From Larimichthys crocea (Eukaryota; Chordata; Actinopteri; Sciaenidae), in assembly GCF_000972845.2 (NCBI RefSeq), contig NC_040025.1, positions 20,143,399 through 20,207,398 on the forward strand: DNA of 64,000 bases, given 5' to 3'. Position numbers and translations under genes: made by a program. The notes under the pieces were generated by a model, which was not told the origin of the DNA, did not search any database, and saw only the letters and a list, made by a program, of their open reading frames with translations. Below, in pieces: positions 1 to 12,405 of the stretch. Position 1 is the first letter of the stretch. The number at the start of each line of letters is the position of its first letter.

Positions 1-443
1 CCAAAAACTGATGTAAACAGGTTGACAAGTGACACCAATCTAAACACAGTCCCCAACCCCTCGAAGGAATCTGCTCAGAAATGCAGCGTGTGGGCCAAGA
101 TGTGCAGCCTAAATGTCAAAATGTTGTCTTCCTAGGTGGCTTTGGCAGATGTCGCGTTAAGGGTTGGAATTTAAAATGGCGTTTTATTTTATTCTCTTGC
201 TGAGAATCAGTAAATCTGAATCTAGATTAGTAAAATACACATTGGTTTTACTTAAATTTTTGTATGTTGAATGGTGTGAATACTGGAATGTGTTGACACA
301 TTTAAAAGGGTTGATTCCCCTTAAATTATAAATAAAACATCACTATTGTATGTATTGTATCAGAGAAGGATATCTCAAAATCTCTTAGCTGTCTCTAGTT
401 GTACGATACCTGGATAGATACTACAAGACATAAGGTGTCTTAC
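1..443 (-). other. gpr153: gpr153 intron (start of the intron after coding exon 1)
   Basis: Non-coding sequence following the gpr153 exon on the minus strand. It begins at 443 with a good donor (GTAAGA on the minus strand). The rest is AT-rich and no further gpr153 exon is visible down to base 1, so the following exons lie outside the window. Confidence 0.75.
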
Positions 444-817
444 CTGTAGTTTACAGGCCAGCGTACCATCCACATGCGGTGATAAGACAGCGAGGTGACG
501 GAGAAGCATGTGACCAGCGTGAGAGTGTAGAAGGTGGAGACAAACACCTTGCACAGACCCTCGTTCCAGTCGTAGTTGGAGTGCTGACGGCGCAGTGTTA
601 TGACACAGTACATGGTGATGGGGATGGCCATGTTGAGGATGTGTGTGCCCGCCAGTGTGCAGATGAGAAACTCCAGCGGTTTCCACTTTTTCTGCTTGGC
701 ACTGACACTAAGGATGCTCCAAGTGTTGGCCAGGATGGACACGCCCGAGCAGACCAGCCAAGCCAGCGTGTTGGCGTTGATGACGTCATCCTTCATGGTG
801 GTTACCTCATCCACCAT
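444..817 (-). CDS. gpr153: GPR153, first coding exon (N-terminus through TM3), partial gene
   Basis: Encodes the first 124 residues plus two bases of codon 125 of an orphan seven-transmembrane receptor of the GPR153/GPR162 pair. Three hydrophobic segments are visible: TM1 about residues 18-38, TM2 about 47-73 and TM3 about 88-110. Diagnostic stretches are [11 protein letters not shown] after TM1, [17 protein letters not shown] in TM3 and [15 protein letters not shown] after it. These match GPR153 better than GPR162 as I remember both. The class A DRY motif after TM3 is replaced by YHRMW, and the usual Asp of TM2 is His59 (LAGTH). Both are features of the family, not defects. The ATG at 817 follows a weak context (CTCCAACATGG). 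The frame is open further upstream to 1015, but a splice acceptor at 859-860 makes 817 the likely start. The exon ends in phase 2 at donor 443/442. No ligand is established from the sequence. Confidence 0.93.
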
Positions 818-858
818 GTTGGAGCGGGGCAATGCCGAGCCTTGGGGGCCGCAAAGAA
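818..858 (-). other. gpr153: gpr153 5' untranslated segment of the first coding exon, with splice acceptor
   Basis: On the minus strand the 41 bases before the ATG are preceded by a long pyrimidine tract and CTTGCCAACAG, a good acceptor ending at base 859. This implies an upstream non-coding exon. The alternative is that transcription begins in the pyrimidine-rich upstream sequence and translation at the in-frame ATG at 1015. The peptide from there is proline- and cysteine-rich and does not resemble the family, so I prefer the spliced model. Confidence 0.55.
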
Positions 859-1499
859 CTGTTGGCAAGAGCAGGTACACACGAGGAGAAGGAGGAGGTG
901 GTGATGGGCAGGAGGGGATGCAGGGCGTTGGGCAAGGCAGGCATCCTATCTGGGTGGGCGTGCACTCTCCATGGGATGGCCACAGCAAGGAAAGGACATG
1001 GTAGTGGTGCGACACAGTGAGATGTTAGAGGGGGAGGATGGAAAAGCGGAGCCAGTTCCCTTACAAGCCTGAGGATGGAGTGGGAGAGAAAACAGGGAGA
1101 CACAGTGATCAGCAAGAGAGGGAGTGAATATGCAAGGAAAATGATACGAGTCAGTCCAATTCAAAATAATCCTTCACACATAATCCCTCATTCCAGTGAA
1201 GTAATAGGGTTATGTTAAGTTCAACAGTTGAAATATTATGGTTAGTAGTGAAAGCCAAGGAAAAAGTAATCAGTCACAAGGGCCTATTTTAAAAATGCTG
1301 CAAGCAGCTGCTGTTTTACAAAAACTGCTGTTAAGGGTCACAAAGGTGCAGAAATAAATAAATATAAGAAATAAACTTTTTTGCTTCCACTGACACAAAA
1401 TAATCAAGTTATACCAAGAGGCTACAGGAGATAAACAAAATAACAGAAACAAAATGCAATCTGATATGATCTGAATAAAAAATATTCAAAGAAGCCTAT

Positions 1500-1720
1500 G
1501 AAATATTAAATAATTAGTCAATTAATCGAGCAATCAATTAAAAACAACAGTAAAAAAAATTCCAACAATTTTTTGTTTTGGTCTTTTATCATGCACAAAA
1601 TGCAAAACTGGTTCCACCTCCTAAAAGGTCACAAATTGCCCCTTTCATATCACTGTAATTCTTTGGTCAGACAATCAAAACAATATCAATGACATCAAAA
1701 CAATATCAATATATTAATAT
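1500..1720 (-). repeat. Diverged teleost interspersed repeat (hAT-like, AATCGATTAATCG family)
   Basis: Starts with attagtcaattaatcgag and continues with a diverged version of the body I associate with a very common teleost non-autonomous repeat (TGGTTCCA...TCTCAAATG in the reverse sense). It is the opposite orientation of the copy at 12.2 kb. Strong divergence limits confidence. Confidence 0.45.
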
Positions 1721-2642
1721 GTAAAGATGAAAAAAATCTGAGTTGCAATCCTATTTATAGTGTGTTTATAGTGTGTTTTGTTGTTGTCGATTCAGCTTTA
1801 CAGGCAACGGATTGTTGATGTACTGGGCTTCACTATATTGTGAGGTGTTCCTGTCTTTTTGTCCCGTCCCTGTAACTTCTTCAAAGATGACAGGACAAAA
1901 CTCCTTGTTACAAGGACCCATTGAAAAAACAAACAAAACAAAAAAACCCAAAAAACAGCTTGCTACAGTTTTGGTTTGTTTTTTAGGCTCAGCATAATAC
2001 AGCTCTAGCCAGAGAATCATCAGAGGAGGATGACTTTGGTTCCCCCACTGCACTGTGGAGTGAAAAATGCTTGGCACAGCTGGAGCATGTTGTCACATCT
2101 ATTTCCTGTCTTTTGGCTTGTCTAAACACTGATGTGCTGTAGGCAAGACCCCTGAGAGGGGACACTGGAAATAACAAGAACCGCATCATCATCACCCTGC
2201 TGTCACTTCAACTGATCTAATCCTCCTTGCTCACTCTCTTCCCTGCAATAGCACCCTAAACATCTGTCAGCCAATCAGATTCAGATTTTCAAGCAGCATC
2301 TAAACACTCCTCAGGAACCATATGATTCGGGAGATGGTCCTGTAAACACATGATGAAATATTATACTGGTTCAAGAAGCTACATATTTACACCAAGCATG
2401 GTACATTTGGCACTGAGATCAAAACGATATCTGACAGCCAAAAGTGTCTTATTCTTGAGAATAATAAAATTAAAGATGTTCTGCTTTTTCTTCTTCTATG
2501 TTTTCAACTTAGTTAAGGTTAAAAGGGACTTTGTTTACAAGTTGTTCAATTGTAATATTGTGATGTAAATCTAAATAAACCATACAAAAAATAAATCAGC
2601 TATTTCACTAACCCTTTACTATGGTGTGTTAAAATGAGTTGT

Positions 2643-2678
2643 ACACACACACACACACACACACACACCACACACACA
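2643..2678. repeat. (CA)n microsatellite
   Basis: About 17 CA units with one interruption (CACCAC), followed directly by a run of A. Confidence 0.95.
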
Positions 2679-4987
2679 AAAAAAAAACACACATAAACAT
2701 GGCTGGGATATGAAAAGAATGATTCATAGCTTTGATCCAGGAATCCCCAGGTGGTTGGGATGGACTGAGCCGTAGTCTGTCTGTTGACTGTGGACTCAAG
2801 CCTCTGTTGAGTCAAACACTATAACACAACAGTGGCACAAAATCTGCCACAGCTTGAATCAAATCCCTCTCCAGTCCACCTAAACTGGTGCCATGAGGAA
2901 AATACAGTGAATCTGATTTAGTAGTACCACAGTACGATATAGTAGGTAGAGTTGTTGGTAGTTGTTGTTAGAGTGAAGAAACAGTAGGAAACAGTGGGGT
3001 TTAAGAAACTCGTTTGATCACAGTGAGAGCCATTTTTTGAAAAACGGTTGAGGCGTATTTGTGTAGCTCTCTGGCTGAGAGTTTCAGCTCAACACCTTTT
3101 CAGGTCTTAGACTCAGAATGGATCATTACCTCTGTCACAGCCTTTAATATTATTTGACAAAATATTACTCCTACATTCTCCCATATCTCTCAACCAGACA
3201 GCTACCGCCAGTATTGTAGTTCTGCTCTGATTACCCAGCCCCTCTTCTCCATCATCCCCACAATGGGAATATGCATTACTGTGCCACGCTGACCTTTTTA
3301 TATCTAGGTATATTTTCTGTCCAGGTAACTGTTTAGCTGGAAAAACACACCCACGAATGAAAGAGAACACTGAATGTAACCAACCCTTCTTCCATTAAGC
3401 CCCTTTATGCATTGCCATAACTATCAAATGCGGACACTGGGGACACATACATTGCTGCAGGTGTATACGAGTGACACATGACAAGATGTGTGTGAAAGGT
3501 GTTGCTCACAGTGATAAACCTATAAAGAAAATGATTAGTTTACCTCAACTCTACAGTTTTTTGGGGGGTGATATTATCTTAAGGAGTAGACCAAGACCAT
3601 TTACCAAGTGGCTAAAAACAAACAACTAGTGAAGATTACTATTGCTTTGTAACATTATCTCTAGGATGTATAGATTGGCAGTTGTTTGCTAGCAAATTCA
3701 ATTATTACCATTCAAATATTTCTTATAATACTGTCGCTGTGTTGGGAAATTAATGATTTGCTGAAATCAAAACAAAAGTGCTGCAGGCTGGTTTCACATT
3801 ATTGATACTTTATCAATCACTAGTCATAGTTCAGGTAACACTGGCATATTTGCTGTCAGACGAATAAACCACACATTTTGAATGACCAGGATTTTGTTAC
3901 TATTGTATGTACCAAAATGTATCTGTGATACATTCAGAAATAATTTGCAATGCCAGAATGATATTACACTTATTTCAGTGATCAGTGGTTAGGACATGTA
4001 GGCCTCCTTTTGAACGAATTGGTCCCTTGGCTAATTTTGAGTCAAAACAAAACAAAACAAAGGTCACAGCTGTTAGTCTTGAATTGCTCAAAAAATGTCA
4101 AATAATACCTTTTCTTGCAGCAGAGACGACCTATTAACGAACAACATGCATCGAGTTATGTTTCAACTTAGGCACAACATACCAAAACAATTCCCCTTTC
4201 CATCTATCCAGCTGTGTTTGTAATTTGCCAGCACAGGCAGAGAGCACCAGAAAATATACTCTAAGCTCTTCTGCTTGGGTGACTCGTGATGCTCCAGAAG
4301 GACAGCGGGAGCTTTCAATTAATACAAGAAATTGCAATAAGGTCTCACAAGGTATTCTGGGATGTTTACAAGCAACTGCAGTTTTCCTACCTCTGGGAAC
4401 ATCTGTAGTACCACGGAGGTTTAAAACAAACAATACATGGATGGTATTTTTAACTGGTGATGTCAACTTTGATCCAATCTTTGACTCTCCCTTTTTGATC
4501 GTTCCAGCCCCATGTAGACTCACTCTCTCCCTCAGTTTGAGATAGTTTTCACATTCACTGCTTGTTCACATATTCAGAAATAAGATGTGTTGAAAGGTAT
4601 TACTGTATGTGTTACTGTACATGATGCAACTCCACTCCACTGAGAATTCACAGAGTACTTCATGATATCTGGGAACCTATTAATACCAATGCTGATGCAG
4701 AGCAAGTCTCCAGCATCTTGTCATTCTTCATCATTTTGCAGCACTTAACCAGAACCAACAACCAAAACATGCAAGAAAAATCAACTAAATGCACCTAAAC
4801 GCTGTTCTACACTGCCCTTATTTTCTTTTTATACAGTACATAACATAAAGGGCACACTACTTCATACATCAACACCGAACATTAGCAATGGACCTAAGTT
4901 ATGATGTGCAGAATCATCCAGGTCATTCTGAGGTTAAGGAACTATTCTTCCTGTTAACCTGCCATCCCCCCTCTTCATCCCCTAGTC

Positions 4988-4989
<2 letters not shown>

Positions 4990-5019
<30 letters not shown>
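4990..5019. repeat. (GA)n microsatellite
   Basis: About 15 uninterrupted AG/GA units. Confidence 0.95.
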
Positions 5020-5021
<2 letters not shown>

Positions 5022-8000
5022 CAGGGGTAGAGGGGTTGTTTAGTTGAATGTGTTAGTGTATCCTGGCTGACTCATTGATCTTTTATTTGACTGAGGTTTG
5101 TTTAGAATCTATGGCCCCGACCACGGCTCTGATATCAGTCGCCTGACTGAGCTGCGTATTGATAAATCCATGACACTGTCCGTGGTGCTGAAGTAGCACA
5201 CAGATTTGTAATTGCGCCTTTTTCTCCCAGTCCTGCCCTCCTGTCACCTTTGTCTTGGATCTATAACATTCTGTAAACTATACAATATAAATACTCAATT
5301 CTATATTATATTGGAGCCTCTATAGAGTAGTGTCACCTTTGTGATTAAAATGAGCAAGTGAGTAAGTAGCAACGTGTGATTGCAGAAGAGTTGAAAGGAT
5401 CATAATGACACACTATTGCCTTTAGTATCCCTATTATATTCCTATAATATTTCTGTGATTATTCAGCTGCTTGTTAGCGACATCACTACAGATATAGTTT
5501 TACTAGAGTTAGGGCCATCCCCTCCAACTCTGTGAGAAGTGGACTGAATGCGATATGAAAAGGTTCAGAAATCTATAAATATCAAGTAGGTGATATCTCT
5601 GTTGGCTGCACAATATGTTTGATAATGTAGTGCCTCCCATCCAAAAGTGATCAGGTTTATTTATTGAGTTTTATTTGTTAGTTTAATGTTTTACAAGGAA
5701 AATGTTACTCTTACATTTTCTGCAGTAACAAGGAACTCATAATAATGTAAAAACTAAACCTTCTTTATTACAAGTCTCCAGGCCTAAGGCTAAATAAACA
5801 GCTCATTGTATGTTTTGTTACAACAGTTGCAGCAGCTTTTAGTGTGGAAAAGAGCTCATACTGTAAACACTGGCAGTAACAAATAAGAAGATTTTGTTTA
5901 GACTCAGTGAGTACAGTCAGTGAGCAAATGAGCAAAAAGCAAAAGATTTTACAAACTCTCATCAGTAAACCTTCAAATAATATACAGCATAAATAGTTTT
6001 TTTTTTTAAACTGAAGAATTCTGGATCACAATCAACTGTTTATTTGCATTATCTCTCCATTTTTCTCTTCACCTTCTCTTACAGTTAGTATATTATCTGG
6101 CTCATTTCTATCATATTGCTAATTCTGGCATTTTATCTTATTTTTTTCTGTGTATTTATTTAAGTTAAAATTGCTATAAAGATAGTAATGTATGAGTAGT
6201 ACTAGGAGTATAGTAGTATAGTAGTAGTGGTTTCATAGGAGTATTAGTGGTAGTAGTTGTAGCACTGGTTTTATTTTAACACTTGACTGACAGGCTTTCT
6301 AACCATAGTGGAACTAACAGCTCGATCACCCACAATCCCCTGGGCCTCCAAGCCAAATCTGTCCTCTACACAGGGGAAATCAGCGCTAACAATTACACAC
6401 ACACTGTAAAGACTTTCTCTCTCTAGAATCAAGATACTGACTGTTAACAGAGTGGCACAGATTCATTGAGGTGTTGATACAAGGAAGATCAGGGGACAGA
6501 AGCTTGTCATGGTAGTTTTACATGTCTTACAAAATTACACATTTTGCATTGCCCAGCTCACATGAACGGTTTAAAATGAAATGTAAAGAATCATTTTAGA
6601 GCAAAGTGGTGAAATCTGGTGGAACAATTAGCCTCAGAATAAGGAATAATTGATGTCTGAGACCTCTGCCAACAAAGAATACTTATTTTTTTACCTATAA
6701 TAACTATGACACCAATAGAGTTTAAGAATTTCACATTATAGTGCAATGAATTGAAGTGCACTGCAAAAATTATGTCTCATGAAACAGCCAAACTGTTTGA
6801 CCGACTCCTGATAGCTTACATCTATAATGCTTCCTACCATATTATTTATGTCTATGATATTATGTGAGTTCCAACACGGATTACTCAGCATTACTTTTTT
6901 AATTTCTAGGTGTAGTATAAGTCATTTACTACCATAATGTATCTGTCAATGTAAACACAAAGGTTAACACTCTGTACAGAAGCATTTATAGAAATGCCAT
7001 CCGCATTGTGGATTGCTGATGAAAAGTGCTGCGTAGAGAACTGTGCTTTTTGTCTCCTGAATGACAAACTTATCACTTTGCACATTAGTCACATTCTTGA
7101 ATAAGGACCAAAACACTTTTTCCATTCTTCATCTCAAACTATAATCAGCCGTGATACAGAGAGGAAGAGACGAGAGTGCCTAGACAGATTTTGGCAGGCA
7201 TAAAGATGGATTTATCGGTTAAAACAAAGGCCAAAATGGATGACAGTGTGTCTGAATGAGATCAGACCAGTAATTACATGAAAACCTGTTCCAAGGAACA
7301 TAATGATTTTCAAGACTCTTTCTAACCATAGCTCATAGGTGCAGTCTCTGTCAGTGTGTTCGGTGTGGTACGGAGTGAAAGCTGGCGTACATGTGTGGTG
7401 CTGACCCGCATCTCTCAGCTTCAAATTGGCAGAGGTTAGAGTACAGTAGACAGAGGGAGTGGACTTCTTTTGTAAGCTTCCTACTGACAGATTTGACGCA
7501 GGGGAGCTTTGAGACTGGAAAAAACTCTGACCCTGGAGGCTGCACAGCTTTGCCCTGTGCACAGCCTTTTTGCTTAATATTACTGATTTATCTGTGATGC
7601 TTACATGTGACAGAAGCTTTACTTTAAAAGTCAAGTCAGCAGGTATGCTTTTTGCAGCAGCAGCAGCAAGACCCTGTTTACACAGTTACAAACACTCTGC
7701 AGCTGACCAGTACAAGTACAGCCCTCCGCAGCTTTGATGGTTAAGTGCCTTACACAGGAAATGTCAGGGGCAGTCATTCATTTTTCTCTCCCACTTAAAA
7801 GCAATTACAAAACATCCTAAATGTCGAAAGATACTGCACTGCTGTCTGATTTATATGTCTATAAATTCTCTTTCTTGTCTGTTAACATCCTGTTACATTT
7901 TCACTGGCTCTTACGTCTGTACTCAGCAGCTAAAGGGCTGATAAATGAATAAACTTGATCTGTAAATTATAGCGTGCAACTTTCCAGTCACAAGCCCACA

Positions 8001-8182
8001 CGTCTCTCACGTCGTATCACTGACCATGGGGGTCAGAACAAGTAGGCTGATGCAATATGAGCCAAAACTTTGATATGTTTTCATTTGCTTGATATAGGCA
8101 TTTTAAACAATTTCCACAAGAAGTTAAGATCTCAAAGGTTGTTGTGTGTCTTTATGGTTAGTCAGCAGGGAAACAAGAAAGC

Positions 8183-8379
8183 ACTGAGGCAATCATGGCA
8201 GTTGTGTGGAACTGTGGAAAATCATCTCAGGTCAGCCGTATTTGGTGGAGCTGACCTGGGACCAGCAAGCAATAAATACAGGGGGTGAACAGGGCTGAGA
8301 CAAGGTGTCTCCACCAAATACGGCTGACCTGAGATGGTTTTCCACAGTTTTACAGTCTAACTGCCATGATCGCCTCAGT
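8183..8379. repeat. Foldback / MITE-like inverted repeat, about 70-bp arms
   Basis: The left arm (8183-8250) and right arm (8309-8379) are reverse complements. The inner 28 bases of each arm, ending in TATTTGGTGGAG on the left, match perfectly. The rest matches except for two substitutions and a short length difference in the middle. The spacer is 58 bp. The transcript of either strand would form a long hairpin. The outermost bases are ACTGAGGC, and I see no clear target-site duplication outside them. The TE family is not recognised. Confidence 0.8.
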
Positions 8380-8399
8380 CCTATTTTGCCCACTGTACC

Positions 8400-8800
8400 C
8401 CTCTGTCCCTCCCTCCAGCCACCCTGGGTCTGGGTCCCTGCATTTCTATGAAGCTTTTCAGTTATTGCCATTCTCCATCCATCCACCAGATGCCCTCAGA
8501 CTTTCCCACCTGTACCATTCACCTGACTCCCACATCCACCTGCTTACCTGTTTCTCATTCTCCAATCACCCTGTCAGTCCTTTTTCTCAGTCAATTTGCA
8601 GATAGTCAATGTAGCTGGAGCCAAGCCTCATCTACCTGAACCCTAATCTCTGCCTGCACCTTTCCCCTGCCTCATTCTGTCAACTACTTCTGTTTGAACT
8701 TGCCACCTTTTGTATCATTATTTTACTGTTAAATTCACTGTAGTGTTCCTGTGTGCCTGCTTGTCTGCTTTTGGGTCCCTTTCTTTGCAGCCTCCTACAA
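8400..8800 (+). repeat. Possible LTR-type repeat remnant
   Basis: Pyrimidine-rich sequence with a style I associate with fish Gypsy LTRs: a run of cacctgnttacctgtt-like phrases and an end with CTGCTTTTGGGTCC. No protein-coding part, primer-binding site or paired LTR is seen. The call rests on resemblance only. Confidence 0.3.
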
Positions 8801-11431
8801 ACGCTCTAACATTTATGTGTGTTGTGTGTTATGTGATTAGGTGAAGACCTGCGGGTATTTACTGCAGTTGGGTGTACCTCAGCCATTAAAAAAATGTCAC
8901 CTTGGCCTAATGTTGCACTGGAAAAATCTCTGTCAGTAGCTGGAGGGCTACTTGTTGAATACTTGATGAATATCACGAATTCTCTAGGTATTGGATTAAT
9001 GGAATATTAAATGAATAAACTACTGCGCTGTAAACATTTTCACAGATTAGCCTGGAGAAATGCCATACATAAATATATCCCAACCTCTGAAGTTCGACTC
9101 CATAACAAGATTTTTTATGTAAAGATAGAAAACATTTAGATTGCAGGCTATAGTCGATTTCTGTGTGGACCAAATGATCATTCAGCCAGGGAGATGATTT
9201 ACCAGAAGCACTTTCCTGGTTTTAAGGGGGTTGTTAAAAGTTATTAAAAATGTTCAGAGACACAGCCTCCTGGGGAGAGGGAATGTGGATTATGAAAAGA
9301 TAAAGAGAATTTTACAGCAGTTACAGTGAGGAGAAGGAATTGATCTTTGACGGAAGAGAACAAAATAATTTGGATTATTATAATTAGATAATTAAAACTA
9401 ACAATTTATAGAATTTTACTGGGCACAATGGATTACCCTATTTTGTAACTGTATCAATATCATTCAGTAGTTCATACAAATAATGATGTGCCTGAAATAA
9501 TGTATAATACAATGCATCCTGGTAGTTCATGCATGGCGTCACCTCTGCAGTGCAGGTGAAGAGCTCTCCTTCGCCCCATGAGGGATTACGATGGCCCTCA
9601 GAGGCCAAAACACTATCAATCTTACTCATCTCCAGTGAGCGCTCATTATCTTGTTATCAATGAGAGTCCAGGAGAGGTTTCTTGCGTGACAAATGATCAG
9701 CAGGACCAGCTTTAAGCCACTGTCCTGAAGAAAGAGATCCCTTGGACAATGAAGGTGATTAACCTCTTTAAGATTCAGAAGGCTGATATTTGCGACCTCT
9801 CTAAAGGTGTTGGTTGAGCTTTTAAAGAAAGAAGTGTTCCTAGAAAAACTAGACGATAGCCCAATAATGATTTTTACTGGGCACAGTTACTTTGTCACAA
9901 ATATGGATAACAGTGTCTTTAGTGACAGCGTAAAAAAGTCTTTTCATCCCTATTGCCACTTGTGACTGGCTGAGAGTCATTTTCAGCAGCACCTATCTTC
10001 TCTCGTCATTACTTAACTAGCAACCTATTTTATTACACATTCAAAATGCACACATATTAAAGTCCAAAATGGGAGATCTATTAAGATTTCTGTTCCCTCT
10101 GTCGGTCTTCTCTCAGTGTGTTCACTCTAGGCTCTTTACCCAAAGGAGGAAGAAGAAGCAGAATATCACAGCACTACAAACTTTCTAAAGCAGTCAGTCA
10201 TAGCCAGCTTAACTTTCCAGCAGAAATATATCCTTCCCACTACAGCTAAAATGCCCTAGACCAGGACTGTTTTCATTTACATGACAGCCAGGGGGCCTAT
10301 TGTGTCACCAATTCCTGGCATGTCCTTATCATTCTTTTATAAGATTCACTGGTATACCGCCATAACATTAAGCCTTTTGCTCCACTGTACTGGAACCAGA
10401 CCACTTCTTGTGTATGTTGCATAGCAACTGCATTAAGAAAACAATCAGCAGAAGGAAACATACATTTTGAATCACGCTAACTGCATGTTTCCCTTTTACA
10501 GATATATAAAAATAAAACTGTTAAGCTTTTATTGTGGAACGGTATCTGTACTGGTCTACCAGCATTTCTTAAATTAAGCCATGTAACTCCAAAAGTATCT
10601 CAATGTGGTAATTGCAGGATATGTTTGCCAAGATCCTCTTGAGTCAACTGCTTTACAGTAATGACCTCATCGTTAGGCAGCCTTACTGACTAGAGTGATT
10701 ATGACATAATCCTAGCTACACAGGAAAAAAAAAAATCAGGAAACGAAAGATTTCTCTACCAAACTACACTATACTGTTTTTTTTTTTTTTTTGGTTGATT
10801 CACCTGCATTACAATATAACAATGTGCAACAACTTCATCCTCATCATTTTGCTGGTTTGTTATCTGTAGTTGACATGAAATGAAATCACTTTAATAGTTG
10901 TTGTTTTTTTTTCCCTAATTAGTAATGTTGAACTACAGTGTAGGAAGTTAATTTCTTCAAATACAGGCCAAACCAGCCTCACAGAAAGAAAAATACTTCA
11001 GGTACATCTCAAGCATCGAGAGCTAAGTATACTAATGGCCTGTCAGGTCTTTCAAACTCTGATGAATGGGTAAAAACATTAATCTGTTGCATGCTGGGAA
11101 AAATAAAAGCTGCTCAAAACCATTTTCCCAGAGCTTTATGTCTACATCACCATTTTGCTTCAGCTTGTTTCATGTAACACAAGTTCAGGTTTCAGTAAAT
11201 TGCTGGTATATTTTCAACTATGAATGAAATACTATCTTGGGAGTACAGTTTATCTGAGGAGGATGGCGCTCTGAATGTTTATGAGAGATGACAGCTTACA
11301 TTTTATATTCTGTATAATGATCTTTCTATAGTAAGTACTCGGCTTGGTTGCTGTCATTGCAAAGTATCCACTTACAGAATATGACACCGGACAGCAAATA
11401 AGCACAAGCACTCATACTTGAGACTAGACTG

Positions 11432-11441
<10 letters not shown>

Positions 11442-11466
<25 letters not shown>
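11442..11466. repeat. (CAA)n microsatellite
   Basis: Eight perfect AAC/CAA units. Confidence 0.93.
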
Positions 11467-11867
11467 TGTTGTGAGAAAATGCCACTTCCGTTTAATGATA
11501 GCATTTCACTAATGCACAGCATGGAGGAAAGAGTTGGCAGGCCGCTCTCCTACTAGAGGACCTAGATTCAAGCCCCTGTGTCAGCTATGCTCCACTGAAG
11601 TCTCTAAATCGAGCCAGTGAAACACTATCAGCTCCAGTCATCAGAAAATAATAAGCTCTAGAGGTGCTCGTGACCTTGACCTCCGACCTTCCTGTTGAGA
11701 GAAGTAAGCTGCAACAATTTCTCTACTGAATCAGTATCCTTCTGCTGTGCTTCAGCAAACGATTGTGTGCCAGGCCTCCCTCCTGATCAATACATGCCAA
11801 AAGGGTCAATACTGAAACTCCATACTTTTTGAATATGATGTGAATAGTCTCCAAAGCACCAAGCCCT

Positions 11868-12170
11868 GGTGGAGGAAGTATTTAGATCAGATTCTTTACT
11901 TAAGTAAAATTCAAATACCACATTGTAAAAATGCTCTGTTACAAGTCCAGCATTTAAAATGTTATTCAAGTACAAATACTATTGGGAAATATACCTAAAG
12001 TATCAAAAGTAAAAGTGCTCAATGCAAACAAACTAGTGAGTATGAATGTATATAGTAGATTTATTATATACTATATGGTATATTACTATTATATGGCAGA
12101 TTATTCTGATTTATGCATTAATGTGTAAGCAACATATTTCTCTTGTTATTGTGGTGGAGGTGGAGCCACC
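11868..12170 (+). repeat. Common teleost interspersed repeat (TTTACTTAAGTAAAA family)
   Basis: Contains ggtggaggaagtatttagat, then ctttacttaagtaaaattca, ctctgttacaagtcc and taaagtatcaaaagtaaaag. These phrases occur in the same order in a non-autonomous repeat found in huge numbers in percomorph fish genomes. The 3' part with atgcattaatgtgtaagc and ggtggaggtggagc also fits. The copy is moderately diverged. Confidence 0.75.
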
Positions 12171-12184
12171 GATGAACTGTTTTC

Positions 12185-12405
12185 TACAGGGATACAACTA
12201 ATGATTATCTTGAGCAGGGTTATTTTCTTGATCAGTTTGTTTACTTGATATTAGAGTCACAATAAAACAGTGCTCAAAGTGACCATGATTCATTTACTGA
12301 CATTTTAAGACAAGAAAAGCAGCAAATTGTCACATTTGAGAAGCTTGAACCATAAAACGTTTGGCATGAAATGACTTAAACAATGAATCAGTTTAATCAG
12401 GTCTT
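12185..12405 (+). repeat. Teleost hAT-like non-autonomous repeat, diverged copy
   Basis: Reads acaactaatgattatcttga, then aagaaaagcagcaaattgtc, acatttgagaagcttgaacc and atgacttaaacaatgaatca. These are the sequential landmarks of a repeat with AATCGATTAATCG-rich ends known from many teleosts. It abuts the preceding repeat. Confidence 0.7.

Noticed and set aside
479..1004. Plus-strand open frames overlapping the gpr153 exon
   Set aside because: They are antisense shadows of a clearly conserved receptor exon on the minus strand and show no domain of their own.
7212..7634. 140-codon minus-strand open frame
   Set aside because: No recognisable domain and overlapped by an open frame on the opposite strand. 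Length alone is weak evidence in 64 kb.
8070..8486. Opposite-strand frames that both contain TVENHLRSAVFGG
   Set aside because: The shared peptide arises only because the two frames read the two arms of the inverted repeat at 8183-8379. It is not a protein family.
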